Made by a program: the position numbers and the translations under genes. From CAWIOX01 sp963837775 (GTDB lineage Bacteria > Pseudomonadota > Gammaproteobacteria > Burkholderiales > Burkholderiaceae_D): DNA of 64,000 bases. Location of the stretch: contig CAWIOX010000030.1 in the NCBI GenBank assembly GCA_963837775.1, forward strand, positions 416,335 through 480,334. Direction: 5' to 3'. Numbering within the stretch: the first letter of the stretch is position 1; each line of letters starts with the position of its first letter. The notes below the pieces were generated by a model. That model was not told the origin of the DNA, made no database searches, and saw nothing but the letters and a program-made list of their open reading frames with translations. Of this stretch, positions 28,705 through 38,223 are shown one piece after another.

Positions 28705-29554
28705 TAGGCGGTCAAATCTACCTCATCTCGTAGTTTCAAATCGGTGGTGTAAAAAATTGTGACTAATTTTGCAATGAAATGCTGTTCATTAGTATTGATT
28801 TTGTTTATTGAATTTACATATTTTTGTTAATGTGCAATTAATACTTTGTCTGACCATATAAGATATTAGGAGTCGTTGGTACATGGCGCATCATTAATAG
28901 GATAACAAATAACAGGGGGAAATCTTACTTAGGAGATTTTGAATGCTTGATAAGTCATCGTATTTCGATACCCAAAATGAATTGAGGCAGCTCCGATACA
29001 TTGAATTACTTGCGAAGAATTAAATCGGCCAGTACAAGAAATTACGCTGTGTATGAAGATGTCCTGATGCATCTAAAAGAACAAGCCAGAATCCAAGACT
29101 ATCTTGTAATATTTGCATCAAAAAGAGTGAAGTTGCTCTTCAAAAAATTAAATTAGCTCAGAGGTGATCCGGCAGTCGGTGTCATACAGCAAATTGCGGA
29201 TAATTCATGGTTCGCGCTAAACATCAGCATATTGGGTAGAGGAACGCGATACAACGGCAAGCGATTGCACGCTTTTCGGCAGTCGATTAATGGCCGTGGC
29301 CCGCTGCCATTCGTTGCTCCTCCTTGTTGAAGAGGAAAACAGAAATATTTCCCAGTGATTGCCAATCATCTCTCGTCTGCAAGAGATGCTGCGACGCCGG
29401 CCATCGAAGAAGGCGCGAGCACGTTCACTATCTGCGCTTCTTTAGCTAAGGCAATTTATCCAATTGGTCATTCGAATACTTTCGCAGGCGGACAGCATCG
29501 TTGGTGGTTCGCGCCAAATTTCACCATGCCAAAAGCAGGCAGCGGAAAATGACA
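28705..29554. other. Gene-poor AT-rich stretch
   Basis: No recognised gene in about 850 bases. It contains one short frame with a good ribosome site (28943) and scattered short frames without family signals. It lies between the broken EEP gene and the phasin and looks like decayed sequence. Confidence 0.5.
28943..29023 (+). CDS. Possible 26-aa peptide or broken gene start
   Basis: AGGAGATTTTGA precedes an ATG that opens MLDKSSYFDTQNELRQLRYI and stops after 26 codons. In a shifted frame the next 120 bases give YEDVLMHLKEQARIQDYLVI and end FKKLN before a TAG at 29154-29156. Together they resemble one small soluble helical protein with one or two indels. No family is recognised. Confidence 0.3.
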   Translation: MLDKSSYFDTQNELRQLRYIELLAKN

Positions 29555-29577
29555 ACGGGCCGCAAGAGCGGCCCGTC
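29555..29577 (-). terminator. Hairpin at the end of the phasin gene
   Basis: ACGGGCCGC (29555-29563) and GCGGCCCGT (29568-29576) form a nine-pair stem with a four-base loop, touching the phasin stop codon. The T run beyond it is weak, so termination is probable but not certain. Confidence 0.6.
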
Positions 29578-30163
29578 AAAATCCTGCACAACTATCGCTT
29601 ATTTTGGCAGCTTTAGGGGCAGCGTCTTCTGTCGTTTCTGAAAACTGCTCCGTTGCGTTGACAACCTGCGGTTCAACCGTTTCAACGGCTTGCTTGGTGG
29701 CTGCAGTCAACTGCTCGTAGCCGGCATGGGCATTATCGATGGCCGATTTCAGTATCGCAACCGCCTGTTCGGAACCAGTCGGTGCGCTTTTGGTGATGTT
29801 ATCCACTAGCGCAGTTATTTTGCTTTTGCTGTCAGCCAATTGGGCTTCAGCGGCTTTCGTGAACTCAATCTGGAGGCCAGTGGCGATATCGGTCAAGTCA
29901 CGTCTATACGATGCGATTATTTCCGCAGTCGGCTTCGTTTGTGCGGCGGCTAGCGAGAAAAATTCCTGCGGACGCTTGGCGGAAGATAATTGTTTTACTA
30001 CCGCAATGGAGTTTTCCACGGACGCTTTGGTAGCACCGATGTTCAGTGCAATAGTCTTTTCTACACCTTCAATAGTCTTGCTGCTCAGCGCATGAAAGGC
30101 TGCGATTTGAGATTCAAACAGGGCTTTGGACGCGGATGTAAATTGTTCTGAATTAGAAAACAT
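29576..30163 (-). CDS. phaP: Phasin family protein
   Basis: 195 aa, mostly amphipathic helix, coating polyhydroxyalkanoate granules. It opens MFSNSEQFTSASKALFESQI and continues AFHALSSKTIEGVEKTIALN, VVKQLSSAKRPQEFFSLAAA and SYRRDLTDIATGLQIEF, the standard phasin pattern. The Ala/Glu-rich tail ends SDSCAGF. It is monocistronic: a hairpin follows directly, and the nearest upstream gene on this strand is several kilobases away. The PHA synthase operon of this window is 28 kb away, so its expression is separate. Confidence 0.93.
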   Translation of the reverse strand: MFSNSEQFTSASKALFESQIAAFHALSSKTIEGVEKTIALNIGATKASVENSIAVVKQLSSAKRPQEFFSLAAAQTKPTAEIIASYRRDLTDIATGLQIEFTKAAEAQLADSKSKITALVDNITKSAPTGSEQAVAILKSAIDNAHAGYEQLTAATKQAVETVEPQVVNATEQFSETTEDAAPKAAKISDSCAGF

Positions 30164-30774
30164 GTAGTGCTCCTCAGGATTGAATGGATGGCTAATGGCG
30201 GTCGCCGGAAAAATGCCGTGGAGAACAATTTGTGCTCTACTGGAAGACTTAACGATGTCCGGGATTGTTTTCGAAGAACGTTGAAATTATTGGACACCTC
30301 CAATCACACTCACACCTGTGCCAAGAGGAATCACGCATAGCAGACTTCTCTGTTCATTTACTGGCCAACGGACACATAACGGCTATCTTGCTGTTCGGTG
30401 CTATTGGGCTGCGTAAAAAAATAAGAATATGTTATTCATAAAAACTATGACGTTTCATACGAAATTGTCCTCGGACAGATGGAAAGATACTATTGGATGG
30501 TGACGTCTTGATGACATGGGGACTGTTGCAGTGCGACGCCGATTGTGCGATAAACGGGCCGCAACAGGATGCTGAAATGGTGAAGTCAAACAGCGTCCAA
30601 TTGTTTCCACCTCAGTGTGCGATAAAGCTAATTTAAAAAAATATTCAAGGGTTAATCGTACTGGATCAATAGCTTGATGATTGCCGCGCATACAGTGGTA
30701 TATGGAAGGTTGGACGAAACGGCCTGCCTATCCTCAATCATATTGCCATCTAAATAATGAAACAATGAAGCATC
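30164..30774. other. Intergenic stretch without recognised features
   Basis: About 610 bases between the phasin start and the M14-like peptidase gene. It must hold the promoters of both. I see no tRNA, repeat copy or conserved frame in it. Confidence 0.5.
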
Positions 30775-31801
30775 ATGACGCCATGCAGGCTACCCGAACT
30801 GGTCGAGTTGGAGCGCATCATCACAGAAGGTGCGGCCGCATCTTGAGGTGCGGAATGTCGCCGAAGTCGCAGCGGACGGAGTTCGCTTCCCCATTTATGC
30901 GTTAGCGCTAGGGAGTCAAGATCCTGAGGCACCTGCAGTCGGGTTTTTTGGCGGCATCCACGGCCTGGAGCGCATAGGCACTCAAGTATTGCTGGTTTTT
31001 TTGCACAGCTTGCTGACACGTCTACGCTGGGACAGCGTGCTGCAGCGCCAGTTGAACTCGGTTCGCCTGATTTTCATGCCGCTAGTGAACCCTGGCGGCA
31101 TGTGGGAATGCACGCGCAGCAACCCTCAAGGCGTGGACTTGATGCGCAATGCCCCGCTCGAAGCCGCGGACAAGGTTCCTTTTCTGCTCGGCGGACAGCG
31201 CATCAGCACACGCCTACCCTGGTTTCGCGGTGTCGCCGGCGCACCGATGGAAATCGAAAGCCAGGCGCTTTGCCGCGTTGTGCAGGATGAGCTGTTCCCG
31301 CGCGCCTTCAGTCTCGCCCTGGACTGCCATTCCGGATTCGGCCTGCGCGACCGGATATGGTTTCCCCATGCGCACACTGCGGTGCCTATCCAGCATCTAC
31401 CGGAAGTGTCTGCTCTGGAACAGCTGTTCGAGCAGACCTACCCCAATCACAACTACCTGTTCGAGCCACAAAGTCGACAATATCTGACCCACGGCGATCT
31501 GTGGGATTACCTGTACCTGCGGGCGGCTGGAAACGACCAGCGCATTTTCTTGCCTTTAACTCTGGAAATGGGGTCCTGGCTATGGGTCAAGAAAAATCCG
31601 CTGCAACTCTTTTCTCGCCAGGGCATCTTCAACCCCCAACCCACTCACCGTCTGCAGCGGGTGTTGCGCAGCCATTTGGTCTGGCTGGATTTTCTGACGC
31701 GAGCTGCATGTGGTCATCAGCGTTGGCTGCCGGTTGGCGCAGCGCGGGCGCAGCAACAGCAGCGGGCTGTTAACCGTTGGTACCGAGACCAAACACAATG
31801 A
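30775..31801 (+). CDS. M14-like zinc peptidase/desuccinylase family protein (one frame break)
   Basis: About 341 aa if one extra base near 30840 is removed; the first codons read LPELVELERIITEG, and the rest is continuous from HLEVRNVAEVAADGVRFPIY. Zinc site: GGIHGLERIG (HxxE) and the third ligand in LDCHSGFGLRDR; MPLVNPGGM and TLEMGSW also fit the carboxypeptidase-A/AstE fold. The substrate is unknown. The stop overlaps the ATG of the following hydrolase (ATGA), so they are one transcriptional unit. Confidence 0.8.
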
Positions 31802-32553
31802 GTACCTGGATCTTCTTGCGCGGGTTGATGCGAGAGACGCGCCATTGGGGAAATTTTCCGGCCGTTTTCAGTAACGGAATTGCCGGGGCCGACGTCATTC
31901 TGCTCGACCTACCCGGCAATGGCCGCTTGCACCAGATGCCAAGCCCGCTGCGGGTGGAAGACATGGTGGAGCATTGCCGGCGCGACCTGCAGGCGCGCGG
32001 CATCGCGCCGCCTTATCAAGTGCTCGCCTTGTCCTTGGGTGCGATGGTGGCCGTCGCGTGGGGCGCGCGCTATCCGGAAGAGCTCACTGGCTGCGTGCTG
32101 ATCAACACCAGCCTGCGTCCGTTCAGCCCGTTCTACCAGCGTCTGCGTCCGCGCAATTACACGAATTTATTCGGTTTGGCCTTGCGACCGTCTGATCCCG
32201 TCAAGCAAGAACAGCTGATCTTGCGCCTGACCAGCAGCAATGGCGAATCCCAAACAAATACGCTGGCCGCCTGGGTCGCTTACAAGCAGGAATATCCGGT
32301 CTCGCGTAACAATGCACTGAGCCAACTGATCGCGGCCGGGCGATATCGTGCTCCTGCGCGCAAGCCGGCACCGCCAATGCTGATGCTGGCCAGTATGATG
32401 GACCAACTGGTGAACTCGCGCTGCTCTCAGCGCTTGGCCAGCCAATGGAACGCCCCCTTGGTCATGCACCCCAGTGCAGGCCACGACCTTCCCCTGGATG
32501 ATGGACCTTGGGTCGTACGGCAGGTACGCAACTGGCTGGCGGCCCCGGATTAA
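31798..32553 (+). CDS. Alpha/beta hydrolase
   Basis: 251 aa, cytoplasmic. It opens STWIFLRGLMRETRHWGNFP, has the oxyanion-type LLDLPGNG, the nucleophile elbow LALSLGAM (Ser at the centre, first Gly replaced by Ala), and a likely catalytic His in PSAGHDLPLDD near the end. MLMLASMMDQLVNSRCSQ gives the acid strand. Coupled to the upstream peptidase-like gene. Substrate unknown. Confidence 0.85.
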   Translation: MSTWIFLRGLMRETRHWGNFPAVFSNGIAGADVILLDLPGNGRLHQMPSPLRVEDMVEHCRRDLQARGIAPPYQVLALSLGAMVAVAWGARYPEELTGCVLINTSLRPFSPFYQRLRPRNYTNLFGLALRPSDPVKQEQLILRLTSSNGESQTNTLAAWVAYKQEYPVSRNNALSQLIAAGRYRAPARKPAPPMLMLASMMDQLVNSRCSQRLASQWNAPLVMHPSAGHDLPLDDGPWVVRQVRNWLAAPD

Positions 32554-32578
32554 ATAGACTTTTCATTTATGAGTCGAC

Positions 32579-33015
32579 ATGAGCATCAGCTTGAGGCTAT
32601 CACACCAAGCCAGGAAATTGTCGCAGCAGCCAGATGGCGTTTTGGTGAGCATCCACACCTGGAATGAATTTGTCGGCAAGACATCAGGCTATAGCTACAT
32701 CGAAGCCATAGGCGATATCCCGGGAGCACATTGGAGACGCCCCGGCAATGACGATGCTGGCAACAGCATGAGCGAGTTTCATAACGCGGACGGTACGATG
32801 AAGCCGCCCGACGAAATTTGCGGTTTCTGGATGGAAGATGGCTTTCAGTGCAGCCAGCAGACGGCGTTTTACTGGGGTACCGGCTGGCGCGCCTCACTCC
32901 CTTTTTCTATGTCTGGTTAATGAACTGGGAGCGCATCAGCGTGTATGACGGCGGGTGGTGTGAATGGAGTCGCGATCCCGGTAACCCTGTCGTTTGCGGA
33001 GTACGGCCTCCTTGA
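32579..33015 (+). pseudogene. Rhodanese-like protein with lost active-site Cys
   Basis: In one frame VLVSIHTWNEFVGKTSGYSY and IEAIGDIPGAHWRRPG, then DGTMKPPDEICGFW; after a shift near 32890 the second frame continues FFYVWLMNWERISVYDGGWC and EWSRDPGNPVV. This is the order of a single rhodanese domain. The catalytic loop reads YWGTGWRAS where the family has CGTGWR, so the sulfur-carrying Cys is Trp (TGG). With this loss and the frame break, the gene looks dead. Confidence 0.7.
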
Positions 33016-33160
33016 GCGGAATTCAAGTTCCGCCTTGATCAGGTTGCTTTCGAATCACGACAGAACCGGTAAAAATCAGGGCTCGCAGAGCGAGCAGTTC
33101 AGGGATGGCGGGGCGACGAGGCGGGTGGCGACGCAACGGTTTGGTGCGAGTCTTGCGGGC

Positions 33161-35326
33161 TTACTTCAAGCCGAGCAGTTCATACACTTCCAGCGGTTTC
33201 TGCCGGCCTTTCACCTGGATCACGGTCGCCGCACGCACCATGACCTGATCCTGCACGCGGGCATAGACGGCGGCGCTGATCAGGATCTGGTCGATGCCGG
33301 CATGCTCCTGGATGCGCTTGGCGATGTTCACATCGTCGCCGATCGCGGTGTACTCCATGCGTTGCTTGCTGCCGACCAGCCCCAGCACCGCCTCGCCGAC
33401 GTGCAGGCCGATACCGACAGAGAGGCGAAACAGCGGCGAGATCTCCACGCACAAGGCCCGGATCGCATCGCGGATGCCGAGCGCGGCGTGGACCGCGCGC
33501 AGCACATGGTCGGGCTGGGGCAGCGGCGCATTGAACCAGGCCATCACCGCATCCCCGAGGAATTTGTCGATCGTCCCTTCCTGCGCCAGCACGGCGTCCG
33601 TCATCGCGCCCAGATAGCGGTTGAGCAAGCCGACCAGATCGTCCGGGTTCAGTTGCTCGCCGATGCTGGTGAAGCCGTGGATATCGGCGAACAGGATGGT
33701 GATCTCGGTGCGCCGGCCTCCCAACTGCAAGTGCTCGGCATCGATCTGGGCCAGGATCGCCGGCGACACCATGTATTGCAGCAGCTTGCGCTGCGCTTCC
33801 ATCTGCCTCTTTTCCGTTACGTCGTCCAGCACGATCGCGATGCCCTGCGTCTGCTCGGAGCCTCTGAGGATCGAGAGGTTGAAGCGCAGATGGATGGCGC
33901 CGCGCTGGGCAATAGTGGGGTTCAGTTCGAGACCGATCAACGGCTTGTCCGCCCGGGCAGTGTTCAACACATGCGGCAGCAGCGCCATCCCCAGCGGCGG
34001 CTGCAGTTCGACGATATTGCGCCCGATCAGCTCGGCGGCATCCCGATAGCCGAGGATGTGCAAGGCGGCCAGGTTGCACAGCGTGATCTTGCCCTGCAGA
34101 TCGGTGGTGATCACCCCGCTGACGATCGAGGAAAACACATTGTCGAGCAGATTCTTCACGGCCGTAGTCTCGGCCAGCGAACGACGCAATTGATTTTCGT
34201 GCTCCTGCATGCGTCCGGCCATGCGGTCGAAGGCGCCGGCCAGTTGACGCAATTCCCCTTGTCCGGGCGCCAGCCCGGTGCGCGCCTTGAGGTCGCCCGC
34301 CTGCAGGCGTTCGGTGGCCGTGAGCAGCGCGCGCGCCGGATGCAGGACGAAGACCGCGCCAAACCACCAGGCAGTGGCCAGCGCGAGAATGGTGATTGCG
34401 CCGAAGAACAGCAGGCGGTAGGCAAAGGCGCGGTTCACCTCCGCAAATGCGAGCGAGGTCGGGATCCCGATCGCCAGGTACGCCTCATTGGTGACGACCA
34501 CCCCGCGCGTGCTGCGTATCGGCCCGAACGCGAACAGGCTCATCACGCCTTCCAGGTTGGGGAGTTCAACCGCGCCTTCCTCCTGGCCGGCGAGTATGGT
34601 TTCGACCAGCGGGTTTCCTGCCTCGGCAATCCCGATCCAGCGTTGCCAATGCGGATAGTGGAACAGCACGGTGCCGTTGCGGTCGAGCATGATGAGCGTG
34701 GCATCGGGCGGCAGGCGTGCCTCGCTGGCCAGCTGCCCAAGCCAGCTCAGATCGAGCGCGGCGAACACCACGCCTTTCGGATAGCCGGTTTCATCGGGGA
34801 TCGGATAGCCGAAGTCCAGGCTGGCCTTGCTGGTGACGCTGCCGATCTGGTAGTCACCGATCGCCAGGCCGCGGTTCTGCAGCGTGCGCTGGAAAAAGGC
34901 GTGGTCGGCGAGACTCAACGGTTTGGCCAGGCGCAGCCCGCTGCAGAACACATTGCCGTCCAGGTTCGCCGCACCCAGATTGGCATAGAACGGGTACTGT
35001 TCGAGGAAGTCGCCGAACAGGGTGCTGCATGCCGACTCGTTGCGATCGCGCACCACCGGCAGTTGCGCTAAGGCGACCAGCAATTGCCGCGCACCCTCGA
35101 TGAAGCGCTCATGCTGGCTGGTCGTCAGGTGCAGCAGGCGCACCGTATCCTGCTGAACCCGCTGCACCGCCGCATGCCGCTCTTCAAGGTTGGTGGCGAG
35201 GATCAGCAGCAGCGTCGGCAGCACGGCCAGCAGCACCAGCAGGAGCAGATGCGCCCGCAGGCTGCCGGCCATTTCGCGAACGGCTGCAGGCACCCGAAGC
35301 AGCTTTTTGAAGCGCGTTGCAGACAT
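33161..35326 (-). CDS. Membrane sensor adenylate/guanylate cyclase
   Basis: 721 aa. Order: N-terminal membrane helix (LLLLVLLAVLPTLLLILATN); a periplasmic Cache-like sensor (about 50-310, with DHAFFQRTLQNRGLAIGDYQ); a second helix (LLFFGAITILALATAWW); HAMP (LHPARALLTATERLQAGDLK); a PAS domain (LLDNVFSSIVSGVITTDLQG); and a class III cyclase domain. In the last, TILFADIHGFTSIGEQL holds the first metal Asp, TIDKFLGDAVMAWFNAP the second, and GSKQRMEYTAIGDDVNIAKR the base- and ribose-contact region. The Lys in MVRAATVIQVKGRQKPLEVY is typical of the end. It makes cAMP or cGMP in response to an unknown periplasmic signal. Confidence 0.9.
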   Translation of the reverse strand: MSATRFKKLLRVPAAVREMAGSLRAHLLLLVLLAVLPTLLLILATNLEERHAAVQRVQQDTVRLLHLTTSQHERFIEGARQLLVALAQLPVVRDRNESACSTLFGDFLEQYPFYANLGAANLDGNVFCSGLRLAKPLSLADHAFFQRTLQNRGLAIGDYQIGSVTSKASLDFGYPIPDETGYPKGVVFAALDLSWLGQLASEARLPPDATLIMLDRNGTVLFHYPHWQRWIGIAEAGNPLVETILAGQEEGAVELPNLEGVMSLFAFGPIRSTRGVVVTNEAYLAIGIPTSLAFAEVNRAFAYRLLFFGAITILALATAWWFGAVFVLHPARALLTATERLQAGDLKARTGLAPGQGELRQLAGAFDRMAGRMQEHENQLRRSLAETTAVKNLLDNVFSSIVSGVITTDLQGKITLCNLAALHILGYRDAAELIGRNIVELQPPLGMALLPHVLNTARADKPLIGLELNPTIAQRGAIHLRFNLSILRGSEQTQGIAIVLDDVTEKRQMEAQRKLLQYMVSPAILAQIDAEHLQLGGRRTEITILFADIHGFTSIGEQLNPDDLVGLLNRYLGAMTDAVLAQEGTIDKFLGDAVMAWFNAPLPQPDHVLRAVHAALGIRDAIRALCVEISPLFRLSVGIGLHVGEAVLGLVGSKQRMEYTAIGDDVNIAKRIQEHAGIDQILISAAVYARVQDQVMVRAATVIQVKGRQKPLEVYELLGLK

Positions 35327-35359
35327 GGATGCATTCCCTCCGTTGCCGGCTAGCCGGGC

Positions 35360-35932
35360 TCAAGGCGCCTTGTCAATCTCGGCAATGACCGCTTCCAGCA
35401 TCCGTTTCAGGTCTGTGCGCAGCAGCGCCGTGCCGAGCAGCGAGGGCACGAAAAAATTCGGCTCCACCATTCCGGAATAACTGATACTGGTGCCGCTTAC
35501 ACCATTGCGGATGGATGGCGCCAGTTCCCAGCGCGTGACATAGTGCTTCATGTCGCCCGTGACCAGCACAATGTCGAGCGCGGAGCATGGTTGTTCGGTC
35601 ACCCGCAGCACCAGATGGATGGTGCGCGTCATGATGAAGAAACCGACCCGGCCTTTCTGCTCGATCGTCGCTTGCGTATCGTTGCGCTCCAGCAGTTTCG
35701 ATGACAGCAGATTCGGCACGAACTCATGCAGTCGCTCATAATCGGTCAGCACCTGCCATGCCTTTTTCTGCGAGCGGCGCACAAAGCCGCTGGCGTGCAT
35801 TTCGAAAAAGCGCTGCTCATCCTGCTGCATGCGGCTGACCGAAACTTCGATGCTGTCCGCATCTTGCGGTGCCTGGGCAAAAACAGGTGGCTGGCTCATG
35901 AGCAGCAGAATAAGAGCGAAAAGGGGTTTCAT
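35360..35932 (-). CDS. Periplasmic SRPBCC (START-like) domain protein
   Basis: 190 aa with a signal peptide (ALILLLMSQPPVFAQA). The body matches the polyketide-cyclase/SRPBCC fold: FVRRSQKKAWQVLTDYERLH, EFVPNLLSSKLLERND, then GVSGTSISYSGMVEPNFFVP and RTDLKRMLEAVIAEID. The ligand is unknown. It is 12 bases upstream of nothing obvious on this strand and 12 bases after the cupredoxin gene, so these two probably share an mRNA. Confidence 0.83.
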   Translation of the reverse strand: MKPLFALILLLMSQPPVFAQAPQDADSIEVSVSRMQQDEQRFFEMHASGFVRRSQKKAWQVLTDYERLHEFVPNLLSSKLLERNDTQATIEQKGRVGFFIMTRTIHLVLRVTEQPCSALDIVLVTGDMKHYVTRWELAPSIRNGVSGTSISYSGMVEPNFFVPSLLGTALLRTDLKRMLEAVIAEIDKAP

Positions 35933-35944
35933 CGCGCGGATCGC

Positions 35945-36368
35945 TTACGGCACCACTTCCAGCACGCCTTCCATCCCCTGTTCCCGGTGGCTCTTGAAAA
36001 ACAGCAGCTTGTTGCGGCAGAAGAAGGGATAAGTCCCGGTGGCGGTAGGGGTGAACCTGACTGTCTTGACCTCGGTGTCCAGCACCTGATCCAGCACGAT
36101 TCCCGCTTCGGGCGCCTTGATCACCAGTGTATGCGGCACGATGCCGGCCTCCCGGCTGAGCGAGAGTTCGACCGGCAGATTGGCCTTGAGCACCAGATGG
36201 CGCGGCTTGAAGAAATAATTGCCGCCGACGATGGCCGCACGCTGCACGCCGTCGCTGATCGACCTGCGCGACCACCGTGTCCGCTTCCTGCTGCGGCGTG
36301 TCGGCATACGCGGGAGCGGCCAGCAGCCCGCAAGCGAAGGCGATAAAAACCGGCAGCAGGGCTTTCAT
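35945..36368 (-). CDS. Cupredoxin-like periplasmic protein (one frame break)
   Basis: About 140 aa after removing one extra base near 36255. The signal peptide is LPVFIAFACGLLAAPAYA. The beta-sandwich region shows NYFFKPRHLVLKANLPVELS, VPHTLVIKAPEAG with one copper-ligand His, and YPFFCRNKLLFFKSHREQGM with the Cys, a later His and Met. This is a type 1 copper arrangement, though the loop between Cys and Met is longer than in plastocyanin. GGGAG precedes the ATG. Copy 4 of the dispersed repeat lies about 85 bases upstream. Confidence 0.75.
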
Positions 36369-36453
36369 GGCAACTCCCTTCATGCACAAAAGGATTTTGC
36401 AACAATCACTACCAATAGACCGCGATTATTGGTACTAATTCAATTTCGGGCAA

Positions 36454-36530
36454 GTGAGGGAGTATTTTTTATTGCGCAATGAATACGTGCGGCAAGTGCC
36501 TTGTTTTGATGTGTACACGGAGGGAGTATG
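36454..36530 (+). repeat. Dispersed intergenic repeat, copy 4
   Basis: GTGAGGGAGTATTTTTTATT, core CAATGAATACGTGCGGCAAG (36477-36496), ending ACGGAGGGAGTATG instead of the usual TACCCCC. It lies between the ferredoxin stop and the cupredoxin start, with the core antisense to both. Confidence 0.65.
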
Positions 36531-36545
36531 TGGTGATGAATGGCA

Positions 36546-36848
36546 TCAGGCGGGGCGGGCGGCAGCGGGCACATCGAGCACGAGATCGGATTCCGGATGG
36601 GCGACGCAGGGCAGGATGTAGCCGTCCTTCTTTTCGTCTGCGCTCAAGCCGGGCCACTCGATGCGGTAGCTCACGCGCCCGCTGCGCAGGCGGCAGATGC
36701 AGGTACGGCAGGTGCCGTTGCGGCACGAGCTGGGCAGGCGCACGCCGGCCAGTTGCGCCGATGCCAGCAATGTCATCGAGCCGGGCGCGTCGAAGGTCCA
36801 GCCTTTCGGTTCGATCGCGACACAAAAAGCGGCGTCGTTCATGCCCAT
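36546..36848 (-). CDS. Chloroplast-type 2Fe-2S ferredoxin
   Basis: 100 aa, cytoplasmic electron carrier. The cluster ligands are CRNGTCRTC followed by a fourth Cys in YILPCVAHP, the plant-type [2Fe-2S] pattern. WTFDAPGSMTLLASAQLAG precedes it. The ATG at 36848 is chosen because GAGG lies eight bases upstream; a second ATG two codons later is possible. It starts 11 bases after the VOC gene, forming an operon with it. The redox partner is unknown. Confidence 0.88.
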   Translation of the reverse strand: MGMNDAAFCVAIEPKGWTFDAPGSMTLLASAQLAGVRLPSSCRNGTCRTCICRLRSGRVSYRIEWPGLSADEKKDGYILPCVAHPESDLVLDVPAAARPA

Positions 36849-36858
36849 GTTGCCGGCC

Positions 36859-37245
36859 TCAGACTTCATACAGTTCCAGCGGCAGGCCGTCGGGATCGGC
36901 AAAGAAAGTGAATTTCTTGCCGGTATATTCGTCGATCCGGATCGCTTCCACGTCGATTGCGTGATCCTGCAAATGCTGCACCGCTGCGCTCAGGTCAGGC
37001 ACGCGAAACGCCAGATGCCGCAAGCCGCAGGCTTCCGGCCGGCTGGGGCGCGGCGGCGGGGACGGAAAGGAAAACAGCTCGATTTGCACGCCGTCGGGCG
37101 TGCGCAGATCGAGCTTCCAGGAATCCCGCTGCTGCCGGTAGACCTCCGCGACGACCGCCAGGCCAAGCACTTCGGTATAAAAATGCCTGGAGCGCGCGTA
37201 ATCGGCCGCGATGATGGCGACGTGATGAATGCCGGTGATGTTCAT
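36859..37245 (-). CDS. VOC (glyoxalase I-like) family protein
   Basis: 128 aa. ITGIHHVAIIAADYARSRHF opens the fold, then YRQQRDSWKLDLR, IELFSFP, LRHLAFRVPDLSAAV and FFADPDGLPLELYEV. Metal ligands would be His8, the Glu in QIELF, the His in LRHLAF and the last Glu. It most resembles E. coli YaeR rather than true GloA, so methylglyoxal activity is not proven. First gene of a pair with the ferredoxin. Confidence 0.88.
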   Translation of the reverse strand: MNITGIHHVAIIAADYARSRHFYTEVLGLAVVAEVYRQQRDSWKLDLRTPDGVQIELFSFPSPPPRPSRPEACGLRHLAFRVPDLSAAVQHLQDHAIDVEAIRIDEYTGKKFTFFADPDGLPLELYEV

Positions 37246-37397
37246 TTTTTCAAGAGTGGAGGAATTTCAATCAGCAGTGCCTGACACGTTCCGAGAGGAT
37301 CTCGGCCGTGTTGTTAAATTATCCTGCCTTATCAAGCCGGCAGGATAATTCGGTCCGTTAATCGATGTAAATAGACGCGCAAAAAATGTTAATTCAT

Positions 37398-37589
37398 TTA
37401 CCAGCGTATTTGCGGTAAGGATACCCCAGGCAGAATGCCCGCCACCGACAGTATGATCAGGATCAATAGAATGATGAAAAGCACGCGCACGATGCGTCCA
37501 ACCGGTGCCGGCAACGGCAACATGCCGATTAACCACCATATCAATCCAAAGACGACCAGGTACACAATCAAACTGATTATTAAGTTCAT
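37398..37589 (-). CDS. Small two-helix membrane protein
   Basis: 63 aa. LIISLIVYLVVFGLIWWLIG is the first helix and VLFIILLILIILSVAGILPG the second, with a PLPAPVGRIVR loop between. This matches the short Thivi_2564-type membrane proteins found across proteobacteria, often near stress genes. CsbD lies close upstream on the same strand. Function unknown. Confidence 0.8.
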   Translation of the reverse strand: MNLIISLIVYLVVFGLIWWLIGMLPLPAPVGRIVRVLFIILLILIILSVAGILPGVSLPQIRW

Positions 37590-37731
37590 TTTATTTTCCT
37601 TTGGCGCTGTTGAAATATCTTTATGAAAGTGCAACAAGCTTGGAAATCTTCTTGATTCGATGCGCTGGGTTTTGCGGCGCCAGTTTTGCTGATTTCCATC
37701 CGGAGATGACGCCGTTCAACTACTGTTCAGT

Positions 37732-37917
37732 TTAGGTCTTGCGTACTTTGGTGTCGATGAGTTCTTCCACGTCGCCCACCGCTTTCTGCACTTTTCCGGT
37801 GACTTGCTTTTCCAGTCCCTTGATCTGCTGCTTTTCACTTCCAAGCAATTTACCTGCTTCTTCCTGCACTTTGCCGACGATTTCTTTTGCAGTGCCTTTA
37901 ATCTGGTCTTTGTTCAT
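37732..37917 (-). CDS. CsbD-family stress protein
   Basis: 61 aa, soluble and highly charged. MNKDQIKGTAKEIVGKVQEE and AGKLLGSEKQQIKGLEKQVT match the CsbD-like family, which is induced by general stress but has no known biochemical role. AGGAGA lies about eight bases upstream of the ATG at 37917. Confidence 0.93.
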   Translation of the reverse strand: MNKDQIKGTAKEIVGKVQEEAGKLLGSEKQQIKGLEKQVTGKVQKAVGDVEELIDTKVRKT

Positions 37918-38223
37918 GCTGTTTCTCCTGATTGAAAGCATCAAGGTGCGCCTGTAAACAGAACGAGTCTGTTCGGTTCCGAACATAGGAAACCGGAAGC
38001 CGGATTCATCAATCGTACCAACACGCAGGCATTAATGTCATTTGGAAACATCTTCTGTCGCTTGCCGATCTGTGCGCAAGCGCACTGAAACGCGTTGCCT
38101 TTGCTGGTATTGTTTGCAACAAATGGAGGGTGTGACGATGATTTTTCTGCCTGGGAGTACCAATATTGAACTCGCACTATGCTTGCCTGCGACCTTGTGC
38201 CGTGGATCCGGAGTGAACCTGCG

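Noticed and set aside
32945..35071. Plus-strand open frame of about 700 codons
   Set aside because: It is the antisense shadow of the cyclase gene, rich in His, Gln and Arg, with no domain.
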